A stretch of 64,000 nucleotides of DNA from Chryseobacterium sp. Leaf394 (GCF_001424105.1 NZ_LMQH01000012.1:298249-362248); one strand, 5' to 3'; counted from the stretch's first letter, positions 21,377-31,956 are shown. The notes: generated by a model not told the origin, from the letters alone. Made by a program: numbers and translations.

Positions 21377-23551
21377 TTAGAACTTGTATGTAACCGTTCC
21401 AAGGGCATTGATGAGTTTTTGGGGGTTTGCAGTAGAATATCCAATCCAATAATGCTGATTGGTAAAGTTGTCTACTTTTACTCCGATTCTGAATTTTTTA
21501 GCATCAAAAAATGCATTGGCGTTCAGGACAAAAAATTTAGGAAGGGTAAAGGATGTAACTGTTCCGTCTGTCTCAAGGTTGTTGAGAATTTTATTTTCAC
21601 CTGCATAGTTTCCACCAACGCCAAATCCAAGACCTTTAAGGCTTCCATCCAGAAACTGGTAGCTTGCATTAAAGTTTCCTAACCAATGCGAACCGGCTGT
21701 GGCAGGTCTCAGACCAGTTGATAGATCTTCTGTGTCATTATATGCGAGACCTCCGATTAAAGAGAATCCTTTTACCAGATAAGCATTTACTTCAAGCTCA
21801 ATGCCTTTGCTGTGTATTTCACCTGTTTGATTTTGGATAGCTCTGTTGTTTGCAGTATAGCCGGTCGTTACAAGATAATTTTTAGCTTTAATGTCGTAAT
21901 AACTTACTGTTGCGTTAATTTTTCCGTTAATTAAATTGGTTTTAAAACCTCCTTCAAACTGATTCGCTCTTTCGGGATCAGATAAAGCTATATTTCCGGC
22001 TGAATTAAACGTATAGTATCCATTGCTTTTAAAGCTGTTCTGATAATTTCCAAAAACTGAGAATTTATCTTTGGCAATCTCATAAACCAAACCGGCTTTT
22101 GGCGACCATGCAGACTGAGTGTACGGATCTGTTGGTACCATGAAAACATCACCTCCCTTAGATTCATTGCTTTCATATCGGATTCCCACTACCAAATTTA
22201 GACCGGTAACAGGGGTAAATACGTTGGACACGTAACCACTGTAAGTATTAAGATCTGAATTTACATCATAGTTGCCGATGTTGCCGGGATTGCTGTAAAG
22301 GTTACCCATCACGGTACCGTTGAATCCTGAGTAATCTCCACCGTTTGCAGGAACAGGATTAAATCCGCCATCTACAGTAAGGTAAATAAATCTTGATCGG
22401 TCTTTAGTTTGTAAGAAATCAAAACCAGCAACTGTTCTGTTTCTCATACCGTTTCCGAAAGTATAATCTAAGTTGAAATTCTGCTGAATCTGAAACCATG
22501 ACTTTTTGCTGTCTCTTGTTCCCTGGTCGTATCTGTTAACAAATACCTGATCTGCCACAACACCAGCAGAAAAGTAAGGCCCGAAACCGTCAGAATAGCT
22601 ATGAGAATTATTGATATTAGTAGACGATCTGATATTGTCGTTGATTTTATAATTAATCTGACCGAAGATGTTATTTACTCTTGCAGTTGTGTACAGATCA
22701 TCTCCTAAATAAGACTGCTTATAATCCAGACCTTTTTTCTCCAGATCAAGCATATTGTCTATTCCGCCTAATGCATTAGGTGAAAGATAGAAAAATAACT
22801 GCTCACCAACCGCTCTGGTGTTGAACATTTCGTATTCTACATTAAACTGTAATTTATCTGAAGCATTGTACGTAAGAGATGGCGTAAATGCGAAGAAAGA
22901 ATTTTTCTGATCTGTTTTCTGAAAGCTACCCTCGTTCGTGTAAGCCGTGTTTATTCTTAATAGAAGTTTTTTATCCTGTGTAAGAGGGGTATTTAAATCA
23001 GCCTGTGCTCTGTAAGTATTATAGCTTCCAGCCATTAAAGAAACATTTCCACCAAAAGTTTCGTTTGGTTTTTTGGTAACTCTGTTGATAAGACCGCCGT
23101 AAGAAGCAACATTACTTCCATACAAAGTTCCTGAAGGGCCTTTTAAAACTTCTAATTTTTCTAAATTAATAGCATCAACCGTTGTTGTAACAGGAGATAC
23201 TAAGCCGTTTCTCATAGAACTGCTAGATACAAAACCTCTCAAAACTACAAATGCACCTCCGTCGCCCGCTCTGCTTGTAGCATTCCACATTTTTTGCAAA
23301 CCAGTTACGTTTCTGTAAGCGTCATCTACAGTAAAGATTGCCTGATTTTCCAGAGCAACTCTGCTCACTGAAGATAGAACCTGAGGATCTTCAATAGCTT
23401 TTAAAGGCATTTTGTTTGAGTACTCACTATCCTTCTTAAGTACGGTATTAATGATAACTTCTTCTATATTTTTGGAGTTGGCAGAATCTTTTTCCTGTGC
23501 AAATGCGAACACTGTTCCTAATAGTGAAGCACAAATCAATAGCTTATTCAT
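21377..23551 (-). CDS. TonB-dependent siderophore receptor
   Basis: 724-aa outer-membrane receptor for a ferric siderophore. Signal peptide 1-18, plug domain about 45-165 with VVLRGFVSSSSMRNGL and LEVLKGPSGTLYGSNVASYGGLINRVTKKP (typical of the FhuA/FpvA type), then a 22-strand barrel to the C-terminal YKF. There is no carboxypeptidase-regulatory domain, unlike the receptor at 14350. A TATATTTG box precedes the ATG. It forms an operon with the PepSY membrane protein gene. Regulation by iron is likely, but I see no clear Fur box. Confidence 0.92.
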   Translation of the reverse strand: MNKLLICASLLGTVFAFAQEKDSANSKNIEEVIINTVLKKDSEYSNKMPLKAIEDPQVLSSVSRVALENQAIFTVDDAYRNVTGLQKMWNATSRAGDGGAFVVLRGFVSSSSMRNGLVSPVTTTVDAINLEKLEVLKGPSGTLYGSNVASYGGLINRVTKKPNETFGGNVSLMAGSYNTYRAQADLNTPLTQDKKLLLRINTAYTNEGSFQKTDQKNSFFAFTPSLTYNASDKLQFNVEYEMFNTRAVGEQLFFYLSPNALGGIDNMLDLEKKGLDYKQSYLGDDLYTTARVNNIFGQINYKINDNIRSSTNINNSHSYSDGFGPYFSAGVVADQVFVNRYDQGTRDSKKSWFQIQQNFNLDYTFGNGMRNRTVAGFDFLQTKDRSRFIYLTVDGGFNPVPANGGDYSGFNGTVMGNLYSNPGNIGNYDVNSDLNTYSGYVSNVFTPVTGLNLVVGIRYESNESKGGDVFMVPTDPYTQSAWSPKAGLVYEIAKDKFSVFGNYQNSFKSNGYYTFNSAGNIALSDPERANQFEGGFKTNLINGKINATVSYYDIKAKNYLVTTGYTANNRAIQNQTGEIHSKGIELEVNAYLVKGFSLIGGLAYNDTEDLSTGLRPATAGSHWLGNFNASYQFLDGSLKGLGFGVGGNYAGENKILNNLETDGTVTSFTLPKFFVLNANAFFDAKKFRIGVKVDNFTNQHYWIGYSTANPQKLINALGTVTYKF

Positions 23552-23568
23552 GTAGACTTAATTTTCTG

Positions 23569-23576
23569 CAAATATA
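23569..23576 (-). promoter_or_regulatory. Promoter -7 box for the siderophore receptor
   Basis: TATATTTG on the minus strand, 17 bases before the ATG at 23551. Confidence 0.6.
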
Positions 23577-23649
23577 TTCTTTTTAATTATTCTAAATAAA
23601 TCTTAAAATTGATATTTGTCATATTTAAATCACAATTAATATTCAGTAA

Positions 23650-23684
23650 ATAACAAAAAAACCGTCTCAAAAGAAACGGTTTTT
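23650..23684 (-). terminator. Terminator after secA
   Basis: AAACCGT/ACGGTTT stem with a 10-nt loop and a T run on the minus strand, 22 bases beyond the secA stop. Confidence 0.8.
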
Positions 23685-23705
23685 ATATAAAATGAAATTT
23701 ATCTC

Positions 23706-26700
23706 TTATGCAGGAATCTCTCCTTTGTATAAGAATGAAATAATTTCTCTGTTTAATTTATCGATCATTTCACTGAAAAGGTGGAAAGATTCCTGTTTAT
23801 AAATTACCAACGGATCTTTCTGCTCGTAAACAGCTCCCTGAGAAGATTTTCTCAAATCATCCATTTCACGGAGGTGAAGTTTCCAGTTTTCATCGATGAT
23901 GGAAAGAGTGATGTTCTTTTCAAAATCGTTGATCATGGTTTCACATTTAGAATCATAAGCTTCTTTCAAATCAGTAACAATTGTCATTGTTTTGATACCG
24001 TCTGTGAAAGGAACCTGAATCATTTTAAACATTGAACCCTGCGTCTGGAAAACATTTTCTATAATCGGGAAAGATTTTTCTTTCAACAGATTCAGTTTCA
24101 TGTTGTAATCTTCCTGAGCTGCGCTGAACAAAGTATTCGTAAGATCTGCAACAGTCTTAGCTTTGAAATCGTCCTCTGAAACTGGAGATTCCATTGTGAA
24201 AGTTTTGATGATTTCGTACTCAAATTCTTTATAACTTCCGGTAGCTTTTCCTTTCGCAACGATAGAATTGGCAACATCGAAAATCATATTTGTGATGTCA
24301 TACTTCAGGTGATCTCCAAAAAGTGCGTTCTTTCTTCTTTTGTAGATGACATCACGCTGCTTGTTCATGACATCATCGTACTCAAGAAGTCTTTTTCTTG
24401 TTCCGAAGTTGTTTTCCTCCACTTTTTTCTGAGCTCTCTCAATAGATTTTGAAATCATAGAATGCTGAATTACTTCACCTTCTTTATGACCCATTCTGTC
24501 CATCATTTTAGCAATTCTTTCAGAACCGAATAAACGCATTAAGTTGTCTTCCAAAGAAACATAGAACTGCGAACTTCCAGGATCTCCCTGACGCCCCGCT
24601 CTACCTCTCAACTGTCTGTCCACACGTCTTGAATCGTGTCTTTCTGTACCGATAATTGCTAAACCACCGGATTCTTTCACTTCTTTTGAAAGTTTAATAT
24701 CCGTTCCACGACCTGCCATGTTGGTTGCAATAGTTACAACTCCCGGCTGTCCAGCTCCTGCAACGATTTCCGCTTCTTTCTTGTGAAGTTTCGCATTTAA
24801 AACCTGGTGTGGAATTTTTCTTAACTGAAGTGCTTTTGAAAGCAACTGAGAAATCTCAACCGATGTTGTACCGACCAAAACAGGTCTTCCTGCAGCTGTT
24901 AACTGCTCAACTTCTTCAATTACGGCATTGTATTTTTCTCTGTTGGTTTTGAAAACCAAATCCTGTTTGTCATTTCTCAAAATTTGACGGTTGGTAGGAA
25001 TTACCACAACGTCTAATTTATAAATCTGCCAAAGTTCACCTGCTTCAGTTTCAGCTGTACCCGTCATCCCCGCAAGTTTGTTGTACATACGGAAATAGTT
25101 CTGAAGGGTTACGGTAGCAAAAGTCTGCGTTGCCGCTTCGATTTTTACACTTTCTTTAGCTTCAATCGCCTGGTGCAAACCATCTGAATAACGGCGACCT
25201 TCCATAATACGGCCAGTCTGCTCGTCAACGATTTTTACTTCACCGTCGATTACAACATACTCATCATCTTTTTCAAACAATGTGTAAGCTTTAAGCAACT
25301 GACTCATGGTGTGAACTCTCTCTGATTTCTCAGCAAAATCTGCAAAAAGTCTTTCTTTAGCTTCAAATTCTTCTTCTTTAGATAAATTTTTAGCTTCAAC
25401 CTCTGCGATTTCAGTTCCGATATCAGGAAGTACAAAGAAGTTATTATCTGAATTCCCCTGAGACATGTATTCTACACCTTTGTCTGTAAGGTCTACCTGA
25501 TTATTTTTTTCTTCAATAACGAAGTATAGATCTTTATCAACCGTCGGCATTTCGCGGTTGTTGTCTGCCATGTACTGAGCCTCAACTTTCTGAAGCAATG
25601 CACGGTTTCCGCTTTCTGATAAGAATTTAATCAGCTGTCTGTTTTTCGGAAGACCTCTGTAAGCCTGAAGTAATTTAAACCCACCTTCCTTGGTATTTCC
25701 GGCAGCGATTAATTTTTTAGCTTCATTAAATATTGCAGAAACTGTTTTTTTCTGAACCTCAACAATTCTGTCGATAGAAGGTTTCAGAACATCAAATTCC
25801 TGTCTGTCACCCTGAGGTACCGGTCCGGAAATAATCAACGGCGTTCTTGCATCATCTACCAAAACTGAATCTACCTCATCCACAATGGCAAAGTTTAATT
25901 CTCTCTGAACCAATTCTGTCGGAGAGCTCACCATGTTGTCTCTCAGGTAATCAAAACCAAATTCGTTATTCGTTCCGTAGGTAATGTCTGAATTGTATGC
26001 TTTTCTTCTTCCGTCTGAATTCGGCTGATGATTGTCGATACAGTCGATAGACATTCCGTGGAACTGGTACAATGGTCCCATCCACGCGGAGTCACGTTTT
26101 GCCAAATAATCATTCACGGTTACCACGTGTACGCCTCTCCCTGGCAGAGCATTAAGGAAAATAGGAAGTGTTCCTACCAAAGTTTTACCTTCACCGGTTG
26201 CCATCTCGGCAATTTTACCGCTGTGAAGAATAACCCCACCAATAAACTGCACATCGTAATGTACCATATCCCAGTTTACCGGAGTTCCGGCAGCATCCCA
26301 ATGGTTTTTCCAAACCGCCTGGTCACCCTGAATTTCTACAAAATCTTTTCCAGAGGCAGCCAGTTGTCTGTCCCATTCTGTAGCCGTCACACGGATTTCT
26401 CCGTTTTCAGCCCATCGTCTTGCTGTTTCTTTTACTAAAGCAAAAACTTCCGGAAGAATCTGAAGAAGTACTTTCTCTTCAATTTCGTACGATTCTTTCT
26501 TCAGTGTGTCGATTTTTGAGAATAAAGCTTCTTTTTCGTCAACATTAGTTGAGTTTTTGATAAGCTCTTTTGTTTCTTCAACCTGAGCAGTAATTTTGCT
26601 GGTTGCAGAACTGATATTTTCTTTAAACTCGGCCGTTTTTTCTCTTAAACCATCATCAGACAATTGCTGAATTCCAGGCTCAACAGCTTTGATTTTTGTT

Positions 26701-26780
26701 ACAACTTTTTTTACTTCCTTTAGGTCCTGCGCTTTCTTGTCTCCCAAAAACCCTTTAAGAACTTTGTTTAAAAAACTCAT
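23706..26780 (-). CDS. secA: Preprotein translocase ATPase SecA
   Basis: Motor of the Sec system that pushes unfolded preproteins through SecYEG. 1024 aa: Walker [10 protein letters not shown] near residue 190, [19 protein letters not shown] near 300, [13 protein letters not shown] near 670 and [11 protein letters not shown] near 710. It is longer than E. coli SecA (901) because of an extra helical insertion around residues 340-430, as is usual in flavobacteria. The last residues ([10 protein letters not shown]) lack the CxCxSGKxxKxCHG zinc tail. A DUF2795 gene lies 89 bases upstream on the same strand. Confidence 0.97.
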   Translation of the reverse strand: MSFLNKVLKGFLGDKKAQDLKEVKKVVTKIKAVEPGIQQLSDDGLREKTAEFKENISSATSKITAQVEETKELIKNSTNVDEKEALFSKIDTLKKESYEIEEKVLLQILPEVFALVKETARRWAENGEIRVTATEWDRQLAASGKDFVEIQGDQAVWKNHWDAAGTPVNWDMVHYDVQFIGGVILHSGKIAEMATGEGKTLVGTLPIFLNALPGRGVHVVTVNDYLAKRDSAWMGPLYQFHGMSIDCIDNHQPNSDGRRKAYNSDITYGTNNEFGFDYLRDNMVSSPTELVQRELNFAIVDEVDSVLVDDARTPLIISGPVPQGDRQEFDVLKPSIDRIVEVQKKTVSAIFNEAKKLIAAGNTKEGGFKLLQAYRGLPKNRQLIKFLSESGNRALLQKVEAQYMADNNREMPTVDKDLYFVIEEKNNQVDLTDKGVEYMSQGNSDNNFFVLPDIGTEIAEVEAKNLSKEEEFEAKERLFADFAEKSERVHTMSQLLKAYTLFEKDDEYVVIDGEVKIVDEQTGRIMEGRRYSDGLHQAIEAKESVKIEAATQTFATVTLQNYFRMYNKLAGMTGTAETEAGELWQIYKLDVVVIPTNRQILRNDKQDLVFKTNREKYNAVIEEVEQLTAAGRPVLVGTTSVEISQLLSKALQLRKIPHQVLNAKLHKKEAEIVAGAGQPGVVTIATNMAGRGTDIKLSKEVKESGGLAIIGTERHDSRRVDRQLRGRAGRQGDPGSSQFYVSLEDNLMRLFGSERIAKMMDRMGHKEGEVIQHSMISKSIERAQKKVEENNFGTRKRLLEYDDVMNKQRDVIYKRRKNALFGDHLKYDITNMIFDVANSIVAKGKATGSYKEFEYEIIKTFTMESPVSEDDFKAKTVADLTNTLFSAAQEDYNMKLNLLKEKSFPIIENVFQTQGSMFKMIQVPFTDGIKTMTIVTDLKEAYDSKCETMINDFEKNITLSIIDENWKLHLREMDDLRKSSQGAVYEQKDPLVIYKQESFHLFSEMIDKLNREIISFLYKGEIPA

Positions 26781-26869
26781 TTATTTAGCTTTTAGCAAAT
26801 AACCTGTGGCTAATTGCGTTAGTAATTATATAAAAAAGCCAATGACGGAAGCCATCAGCTGTTGCTATC

Positions 26870-27091
26870 TTAATATTCGTCTTCGTTCCAAAGATAATCC
26901 TCGTCTGTAGGATAGTCGCTCCAGATTTCGTCGATGGCATCGTAAACTTCACCTTCATCTTCGATAGCCTGAAGATTTTCTACCACCTCCATCGGTGCAC
27001 CGGTTCTGATTGCGTAGTCGATCAATTCTGCCTTTGTCATTGGCCAAGGCGCGTCACTTAAGTAGGATGCTAATTCTAATGTCCAGTACAT
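26870..27091 (-). CDS. DUF2795 family small acidic protein
   Basis: 73 aa, strongly acidic (IEDEGEVYDAIDEIWSDYPTDEDYLWNEDEY), fitting the DUF2795 helical fold (LSDAPWPMTKAELIDYAIRTGAPMEVVENLQ). Function unknown. It precedes secA on the same strand, an arrangement I believe to be common in flavobacteria. A TACTTTTG box lies 17 bases before its ATG and probably serves secA too. Confidence 0.85.
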   Translation of the reverse strand: MYWTLELASYLSDAPWPMTKAELIDYAIRTGAPMEVVENLQAIEDEGEVYDAIDEIWSDYPTDEDYLWNEDEY

Positions 27092-27107
27092 AATATTTTA
27101 ATTTTTG

Positions 27108-27115
27108 CAAAAGTA
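27108..27115 (-). promoter_or_regulatory. Promoter -7 box for DUF2795-secA
   Basis: TACTTTTG on the minus strand, ending 16 bases before the ATG at 27091. Confidence 0.55.
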
Positions 27116-27208
27116 TAAAATTAGGTTATATTATAGCCTTTTTTATACTTGATTTTCAATTCTTTTTGTTAAATATTTATGAACAGCGTGAAGTATTTAC
27201 ACACTCTG

Positions 27209-28246
27209 TCAGCTATTCTGTTCTCGATTTCTCAAAAACCATTCCACGAAAATTTTTATGCCATTTTGGAAGTTTGCAGTAGGTTTATAAGCCAATAATG
27301 TGGCTGCTTTGGCAATATCTGCGTTCGTTTTTGTGACATCACCGGCCTGCATTGGCAGATTTTTTCGGTTTGCTGTCTGTCCCAAAGCTTTTTCTAACGT
27401 AGCGACCATTTCGTTGAGTGTGATCACTTCGTTTTCACCTAAATTAATAATTTCATAAGCCCTGTCACTGTTCTCCAAATATTCTATTGAACCAATAATT
27501 CCATGGATGATGTCGTCTATAAAAGTATAATCCCGTGCGGTGGATCCGTCGCCATAGAACGGGATTTCTTTATTTTCAGAAATAAGTTTTGTGAATTTAT
27601 GAATGGCAAGATCGGGGCGTTGTCTCGGACCGTAAACAGTAAAAAATCTCAAATGAATCATGTCGATTTTATACAGACTGTGATAAACATTGCCTAAGAT
27701 TTCAACAGCTCTTTTTGTGGCGGCATAGGGAGAAATAGGTTGGTCAACGGCGTCACTTTCTGAAAAAGGTATTTTTTCGTTGTTACCGTAAATGCTGGAT
27801 GATGAAGCGCAGATCATTTTTTTAATCCCGAAATCTTTCGCCAGCTCCCACAGATGCATGGTTCCTTTGATATTGACTTCCTCATAATCTAACGGCCTTT
27901 CGATGGATGGTCTCACGCCGGCAAGTGCAGCGAGATGAATTATTAAATCAATTGTATGATTTTTAAAAATTTCTTCTAAACCGTTTTTATCTCTGATATC
28001 AACGTTGTAAAGCTGGAAACGTTCAGATTTTGTCTGTTCAGTCAGAGCCTGAATATCATTTAGTTTATCTTTAAAATTAAATGAAGAATTGAAACCTACA
28101 GATTCTAAAGTATTCCTGATTTTGATTTTATAATCGTAGAAATCATCAAAATTATCGATGCTGATGACAGAATGTCCGTTTTTCAACAGGTTTTCTATTA
28201 GATGAGAACCGATAAATCCGCTTCCGCCGGTAATGAGATATGTCAT
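27209..28246 (-). CDS. NAD-dependent sugar-nucleotide epimerase (UDP-glucuronate 4-epimerase type)
   Basis: Extended short-chain dehydrogenase, 345 aa. Rossmann motif TGGSGFIGSH at residues 6-15, NAD-contact DNFDDFYD, catalytic Ser-Tyr-Lys as ASSSSIYGN and PYAATK near residues 145-175, and FFTVYGPRQRPDLA for the UDP-sugar site. The YD-x-KIKIR region after DNF is like that of UDP-glucuronate/galacturonate epimerases. It is likely to supply a precursor of surface polysaccharide; no glycan cluster is adjacent. Confidence 0.88.
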   Translation of the reverse strand: MTYLITGGSGFIGSHLIENLLKNGHSVISIDNFDDFYDYKIKIRNTLESVGFNSSFNFKDKLNDIQALTEQTKSERFQLYNVDIRDKNGLEEIFKNHTIDLIIHLAALAGVRPSIERPLDYEEVNIKGTMHLWELAKDFGIKKMICASSSSIYGNNEKIPFSESDAVDQPISPYAATKRAVEILGNVYHSLYKIDMIHLRFFTVYGPRQRPDLAIHKFTKLISENKEIPFYGDGSTARDYTFIDDIIHGIIGSIEYLENSDRAYEIINLGENEVITLNEMVATLEKALGQTANRKNLPMQAGDVTKTNADIAKAATLLAYKPTANFQNGIKIFVEWFLRNREQNS

Positions 28247-28262
28247 GGCTAAATTTCTTCCA

Positions 28263-28270
28263 CAAATATA
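28263..28270 (-). promoter_or_regulatory. Promoter -7 box for the epimerase gene
   Basis: TATATTTG on the minus strand, 16 bases before the ATG at 28246. Confidence 0.55.
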
Positions 28271-28280
28271 TTCATAAACT

Positions 28281-28318
28281 AAAAAAGAATCTCAATAAAA
28301 AAACTGAGATTCTTTTTC
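28281..28318 (-). terminator. Terminator after the T9SS cargo gene
   Basis: Stem AAAAAGAATCTCA/TGAGATTCTTTTT (13 bp) with a 10-nt loop; T tracts flank it on both strands. Confidence 0.85.
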
Positions 28319-28335
28319 TTGAATAAATATTATGA

Positions 28336-29151
28336 TTACTTAATTACGATTTTTTGGGATACCAAATTATGATTTTCTTCTACATTTAAAATGTAATTTC
28401 CTTTTGGAAATTCAGAAATGTTGAGTTCATGTTTAATCGTCTTTTCAGTAAGCAATCTTCCCATTTGATCGAAGATTTTTATTTTTTTATCAGAATTTTT
28501 ACCTGACATAATATAAATCTTACCGTCTGTAACCAAAGTAGGATAAATCTTAAATTCTTTCTTATTGCTTTCGTTGGAAGCCAAACTTACCGCAGTTCCT
28601 GTAAGTTTTATGTCATCAACTCTAAAACCCACATTAGAATCTAAAACATTGGTTAATTTTATTCTCAAATTTGCTGTTGCCGGTATTGTTCCTGTAGGAT
28701 TGATCAAAATCCAGTTTGATGTTGCGGTTCCGGTAGGTCGTGTGTATGTGAGTGGCGACCAGCTCGATCCGTCTGAACTCACTTCAATTGTCAATTCGTT
28801 GCTTCCGGCATTGGTGCTCTTTTGATGACCCAAAGACATTGTTATACCAGTAAAATTCGTGGTATTGACTCCTTCAATAATCAGAGTTTTTGCCGGATTT
28901 CCTGATGCTAGAGTAGTGGCACCTAAAAATACACATCCGTTGCCGCTGGCTCCTGTATATCCTTCCGAAGGTGTAGATGTTCTGACGTCTGCCGTACCGG
29001 AATAAACAATGGGACTGCTGTTTTGATAACCAGTATAGGTCGTCAGAACGGTTGTTGCTGCAGGTGTGCCAAAATTTTCAGAGTAGATTGTTGTTTGAGA
29101 AAACAAAGAAATCGTTGCAAACAACGATAGAATCGCATAGATTTTTTTCAT
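28336..29151 (-). CDS. Secreted protein with type IX secretion sorting domain
   Basis: 271 aa. Signal peptide (MKKIYAILSLFATISLFSQ), then a beta-sandwich region (about 22-185) starting with the flavobacterial ENFG motif and ending VGFRVDDIKLTG, as in carbohydrate- or adhesin-type domains. The T9SS type A C-terminal domain covers about 200-271 (FKIYPTLVTDGKIYI, KIKIFDQMGRLL, ISEFPKGNYILNV, SQKIVIK). It is exported and probably attached to the cell surface. No catalytic motif is visible, so a binding or adhesive role is possible. Confidence 0.88.
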   Translation of the reverse strand: MKKIYAILSLFATISLFSQTTIYSENFGTPAATTVLTTYTGYQNSSPIVYSGTADVRTSTPSEGYTGASGNGCVFLGATTLASGNPAKTLIIEGVNTTNFTGITMSLGHQKSTNAGSNELTIEVSSDGSSWSPLTYTRPTGTATSNWILINPTGTIPATANLRIKLTNVLDSNVGFRVDDIKLTGTAVSLASNESNKKEFKIYPTLVTDGKIYIMSGKNSDKKIKIFDQMGRLLTEKTIKHELNISEFPKGNYILNVEENHNLVSQKIVIK

Positions 29152-29173
29152 AATAATAAGTGTTTTATTTTCA

Positions 29174-29181
29174 CAAATATA
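29174..29181 (-). promoter_or_regulatory. Promoter -7 box for the T9SS cargo gene
   Basis: TATATTTG on the minus strand, 22 bases before the ATG at 29151. Confidence 0.6.
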
Positions 29182-29216
29182 TTTTATTTTTAAAATACCA
29201 CAAATAATTTTAAAAA

Positions 29217-29224
29217 TATTTTTG
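29217..29224 (+). promoter_or_regulatory. Promoter -7 box for DUF2797 gene
   Basis: TATTTTTG (TAnnTTTG), 38 bases before the ATG at 29263. Confidence 0.5.
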
Positions 29225-29262
29225 CATAAAAATCAATACCTTTATTTTTTTATTTTAATACT

Positions 29263-30057
29263 ATGAAGTTCCAAGGGCAAATTTTAAAAATGACGAGTTT
29301 TGATGCTCAGCCTATACAATATTATCTCAATCTTTCCGGCGATCTGATTCACATGAATGAGCTGTTCGGAAAAAATCTGACAATAAAATATACAGGTTAC
29401 CAGTGTGTAAACTGCGGATTGGACAAAACAGTGTACAGAATGGGTTTCTGCAAAAACTGTTTCTTCGAAAGTCCGTATGCCAGTGATACCATTATTCGTC
29501 CGGAGCTTTCTACAGCGCATTTGGGCGTTGGTGAAAGAGATCTTGACGTGGAAAAACAAATTCAGCTGCAGCCGCACACTGTTTACTTAGCTTACACAGG
29601 CGATGTGAAAGTAGGTGTTACCAGAAACTCGCAAATTCCTACACGATGGATTGATCAGGGAGCCACATTTGCACTTCCGATTGCAAGAACAGAAAACCGT
29701 TACGAAGCGGGAATGATAGAAGTTGCCCTGAAAGAGCATGTTGCCGATAAAACCAACTGGCGCAAGATGCTTCAGGACGATTTTGAAGATGAGATTGATT
29801 TGCAGGATTTTCAGCAGAAAATCAGAGAGTATTTCCCTGAAGATTTCCAGAAGTTCTATTCTGAAGGTGAAAATATGTGGAAGTTTGATTATCCTTTTTC
29901 AAAACCGGAAAAAATAACTTCTTTCACTTTAGATAAAAAACCGGAGTTTACCGGAAAGTTGGTTGGAATTAAAGGACAGTATCTGAGCTTCGAAGGTGGG
30001 AACTTTATAAATGTGAGAGGGCATGAAGGGTATGTCATTGAGCTGGAAATTTCTTAA
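29263..30057 (+). CDS. DUF2797 family protein
   Basis: 264 aa, cytoplasmic. A zinc-knuckle-like pair CVNCG...FCKNCF is at residues about 48-68. It is followed by VYLAYTGDVKVGVTRNSQIPTRWIDQGA near 106-133 and a conserved Glu in NRYEAGMIEVALKEH; this run resembles the GIY-YIG nuclease core (tyrosine-containing strand, Arg, later Glu). DUF2797 has no established function; a nucleic-acid role is an inference from that resemblance. The WG-repeat lipoprotein gene starts 3 bases after its stop. Confidence 0.85.
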   Translation: MKFQGQILKMTSFDAQPIQYYLNLSGDLIHMNELFGKNLTIKYTGYQCVNCGLDKTVYRMGFCKNCFFESPYASDTIIRPELSTAHLGVGERDLDVEKQIQLQPHTVYLAYTGDVKVGVTRNSQIPTRWIDQGATFALPIARTENRYEAGMIEVALKEHVADKTNWRKMLQDDFEDEIDLQDFQQKIREYFPEDFQKFYSEGENMWKFDYPFSKPEKITSFTLDKKPEFTGKLVGIKGQYLSFEGGNFINVRGHEGYVIELEIS

Positions 30058-30060
30058 AAA

Positions 30061-31890
30061 ATGAAAAATCTGTTCTTTATCGTTGTATTATTTTTTATTT
30101 CTTGTAATTCAAATTCACAGGAAATGATTGATTTGTCAAGAAAAAACATTTCATATTTCGAAAAAGATGAAGAGACGGGTTGGATTAGAGTAAATCTTCA
30201 TCAACCAAATAAATGGGGATTCATAAATAAAGACAGTTTAGTTATAATTCCTTTTGAATATGATTTTTTGAATCCTTTTGAAAATGGATTGGCATATGCG
30301 AAAAATAATGGCAAAGAATTTTTCATCACAAAAAAAAATTTAAAATTAGAAGGAGATTTTGAAGCAATCAACATTTTTTCTGAAGGACTTGCTTCTGCCA
30401 GAAAAAAGCAAAAATGGGGATTTATTAATATTCAAGGGCAATTTGTGATTCCTCCTCAGTATGATAAGGTTGATTATTTTAGATCAAGTGGCTTATGCGC
30501 TGTTCAAAAAAGCGGCAAGTGGGGATTTATAAATAAGAAAGGTAATGAGATTATTCCAATTATATATCCCGAAGTTGATCAGCAAATGCTCGATACTAAT
30601 GTAATTGTAAAGAAAAACGGGAAGTGGGCTGTTTTCGATAATCAAGGTAAGCAACTTGCAGATTTTATTTATGATAAAATTCATCGTACAGACATTACAG
30701 ATTTTTCTAAAGATTTTTTTAAAAGAGATGCTTCTACCTATTTTAAAAATGGTGCAGCTCTTGTGGAAAGAGACGGCAAATTTGAATTTATAAATTTAAA
30801 AGCTCAAGCTGCGTTTCCAAATAATAAATTTGATTCTGCAAGTGTATTCGATACCTTCAAAAATGCGATTGTCAAAAGAAACGGGAAGTATGGAATGATA
30901 AAGACCAATGGTGAATTTAAAATTCCCCTAGAATATGACTTTATAGAACCTTACGATACCAGTCATGGAGTTTATTCCGAATATTATAATGCAAGAAAAG
31001 GAAAAATTTATCACATTTTAAATAAGGAACTCAAAGAAATAGGACTTTCTTATGAGCCTGTTTACAATGATTTTACAATAGATGATCCAATCATAATTTT
31101 TAAAAATCTGAAAAATAAGTTTGGAATGGTTGATTGGCAAGGTGAAACTTTGATACCTTTTGTATATGACAGAATGGATGAAATTGAGGGAACACCATTT
31201 CTGAGTGTTGCAATTGGGGATAGTTTTGGAATCATTGATGAAAAGGGACAGATCAAAATTCCTCTTCAATACCACGAAATATACCCGCTCTATGATAAAT
31301 TTGATGATGAAGAACTAAGTAAAAAGAATTTGTTTATTGCAGACAATAAAGTAATTAACATCAATAACAAAGTGCTAATTGACGGATATAATTTGATTGT
31401 ACCCATTTTCGATAATCATAGTTATTTTATTGTTTCCAAGAACAAAAAATTTGGGATTATTAATATCGACAAAAAAATAATTCTTCCGTTGGAATACGAT
31501 GAAATCTCAAATTGGACTGAATATGGACCACGACATTCTAAATTTATTGTAAAAAATGGAAAAACAGGTTTAATTAATCACGAAACTTTAAAAATTACGA
31601 TACCACCGATTTATGATAAATTTAGTTATCTCAATGGCTTAATTTTCGCTAAGAAACAAAACAAAGCTGGGATTATAAATGAAGAAGGAAAAATTTTATG
31701 TGATTTTATTTATGATGAAATTTATCCTAATCTAAATGATTTCTACAGATATGATAATCAAGAGCCAAGAATTTATGCAAGAAGCGGAAATGCTTATTTT
31801 CAGATTGATGCTAAAGGAAAAGTTTTAAAATCAAACCTAACTAGAAAAAATGTAATGGAACATTCTGAAATTCCCGTCATCAATAAATAA
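30061..31890 (+). CDS. WG-repeat lipoprotein
   Basis: 609 aa with a lipoprotein signal (FFISCNSNSQ, Cys15) and about 14 WG repeats of 33-40 residues, each built around KWGFIN..G..IIP..YD. Some are degenerate (KYGMIK, SFGIID, KAGIIN). WG repeats form beta-rich solenoids, often on the cell surface; the ligand is unknown. It begins 3 bases after the DUF2797 stop and is surely co-transcribed. Codon use is more AT-rich than that of its neighbours. Confidence 0.87.
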   Translation: MKNLFFIVVLFFISCNSNSQEMIDLSRKNISYFEKDEETGWIRVNLHQPNKWGFINKDSLVIIPFEYDFLNPFENGLAYAKNNGKEFFITKKNLKLEGDFEAINIFSEGLASARKKQKWGFINIQGQFVIPPQYDKVDYFRSSGLCAVQKSGKWGFINKKGNEIIPIIYPEVDQQMLDTNVIVKKNGKWAVFDNQGKQLADFIYDKIHRTDITDFSKDFFKRDASTYFKNGAALVERDGKFEFINLKAQAAFPNNKFDSASVFDTFKNAIVKRNGKYGMIKTNGEFKIPLEYDFIEPYDTSHGVYSEYYNARKGKIYHILNKELKEIGLSYEPVYNDFTIDDPIIIFKNLKNKFGMVDWQGETLIPFVYDRMDEIEGTPFLSVAIGDSFGIIDEKGQIKIPLQYHEIYPLYDKFDDEELSKKNLFIADNKVININNKVLIDGYNLIVPIFDNHSYFIVSKNKKFGIINIDKKIILPLEYDEISNWTEYGPRHSKFIVKNGKTGLINHETLKITIPPIYDKFSYLNGLIFAKKQNKAGIINEEGKILCDFIYDEIYPNLNDFYRYDNQEPRIYARSGNAYFQIDAKGKVLKSNLTRKNVMEHSEIPVINK

Positions 31891-31956
31891 CAAATACAGG
31901 AATAGTTAGTTTCACCAAGTAATAAGTGAAAATCAATAATTCAACAGAAATAAATC

